Origin: Treponema sp. | GTDB lineage: Bacteria; Spirochaetota; Spirochaetia; Treponematales; Treponemataceae | DNA length: 41,553 bases | Direction: 5' to 3' | Assembly: GCA_017963165.1 (NCBI GenBank) | Contig: JAGCTZ010000212.1 | Coordinates: 1 to 41,553, forward strand | In this document: piece by piece, positions 41,539 to 41,553 of the stretch | Numbering within the stretch: the first letter of the stretch is position 1 | Layout of the letters: the number at the start of each line of letters is the position of its first letter | Notes under the pieces: model-generated | The model's input: only the letters and a program-made list of their open reading frames with translations | Told to the model about the DNA's origin: nothing | Databases searched by the model: none | Translations under genes and position numbers: made by a program

Positions 41539-41553
41539 GGAATTACTCCAGAA
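41535..41553 (-). CDS. Possible 3' end of the gene upstream of trmD
   Basis: The last 19 bases, read on the minus strand, can be translated as SGVIP followed by TGA overlapping the trmD start (ATGA). The expected neighbour is rimM, but five residues cannot prove it. Confidence 0.2.

Overview
The window looks like a chromosomal segment of a host-associated, motile spirochaete, most likely a Treponema of the gut, rumen or oral group. The reasons are an A+T-rich base composition, full-length proteins of clear Treponema flavour (the IscU-like/GGGtGRT pair, a FeoA-FeoB fusion, an EarP/EF-P pair, an FlhB-like small protein next to rplS-trmD), and abundant short palindromic repeats. I saw no rRNA, tRNA, CRISPR array, transposase or phage gene.

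Layout. 1-2680: minus-strand Fe-S scaffold pair, a small lipoprotein, a beta-barrel-like outer-membrane protein. 2687-8000: argG, a diacylglycerol-kinase-like protein, uridine phosphorylase, a membrane SpoIIE-type phosphatase. 8037-17507: aconitase-family hydratase, an HD-GYP phosphodiesterase, a DUF72 protein, FeoA-FeoB, and an S41-like membrane protease. 17816-27959: icd followed by a membrane-anchored sugar-binding protein, a LytS/YesM-type histidine kinase and a YesN/AraC-type regulator on the plus strand, facing a four-gene sugar ABC transporter (binding protein, double ATPase, two permeases of the YtfR/YtfT/YjfF type) on the minus strand. 28126-33037: murI with a zinc-ribbon protein, a pentapeptide-repeat protein, an MBL-fold protein, a HEXXH metallopeptidase-like protein and a small unknown. 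33030-41553: ilvN, thrA, efp, earP, then a flagellar/ribosomal cluster (unknown CxxC protein, small ORF, yraN, FlhB-like, FliK-like, rplS, trmD) that matches the order known in Bacillus.

How genes work together. The anchored binding protein, kinase and regulator resemble the XylFII-LytS-YesN three-component sugar sensors and probably control the facing transporter; its promoter region carries a 14-bp direct repeat spaced exactly 50 bp. EF-P has Arg32 at the tip of its modification loop and lies directly downstream of earP, its likely rhamnosyltransferase.

Two patterns run across the window. First, at least eight genes have a -10-like hexamer ending only 4-10 bp before the start codon and no Shine-Dalgarno sequence, implying leaderless or nearly leaderless mRNAs, while other genes in the same window have strong GGAGG sites. 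Second, palindromic repeats (a CCTGAGCTTGTCGAAGG type and others) sit between genes and also in frame inside murI, the zinc-ribbon gene and earP, much like the Rickettsia palindromic elements that insert into coding sequence. I regard these two, together with the sensor/operator arrangement, as the most interesting content.
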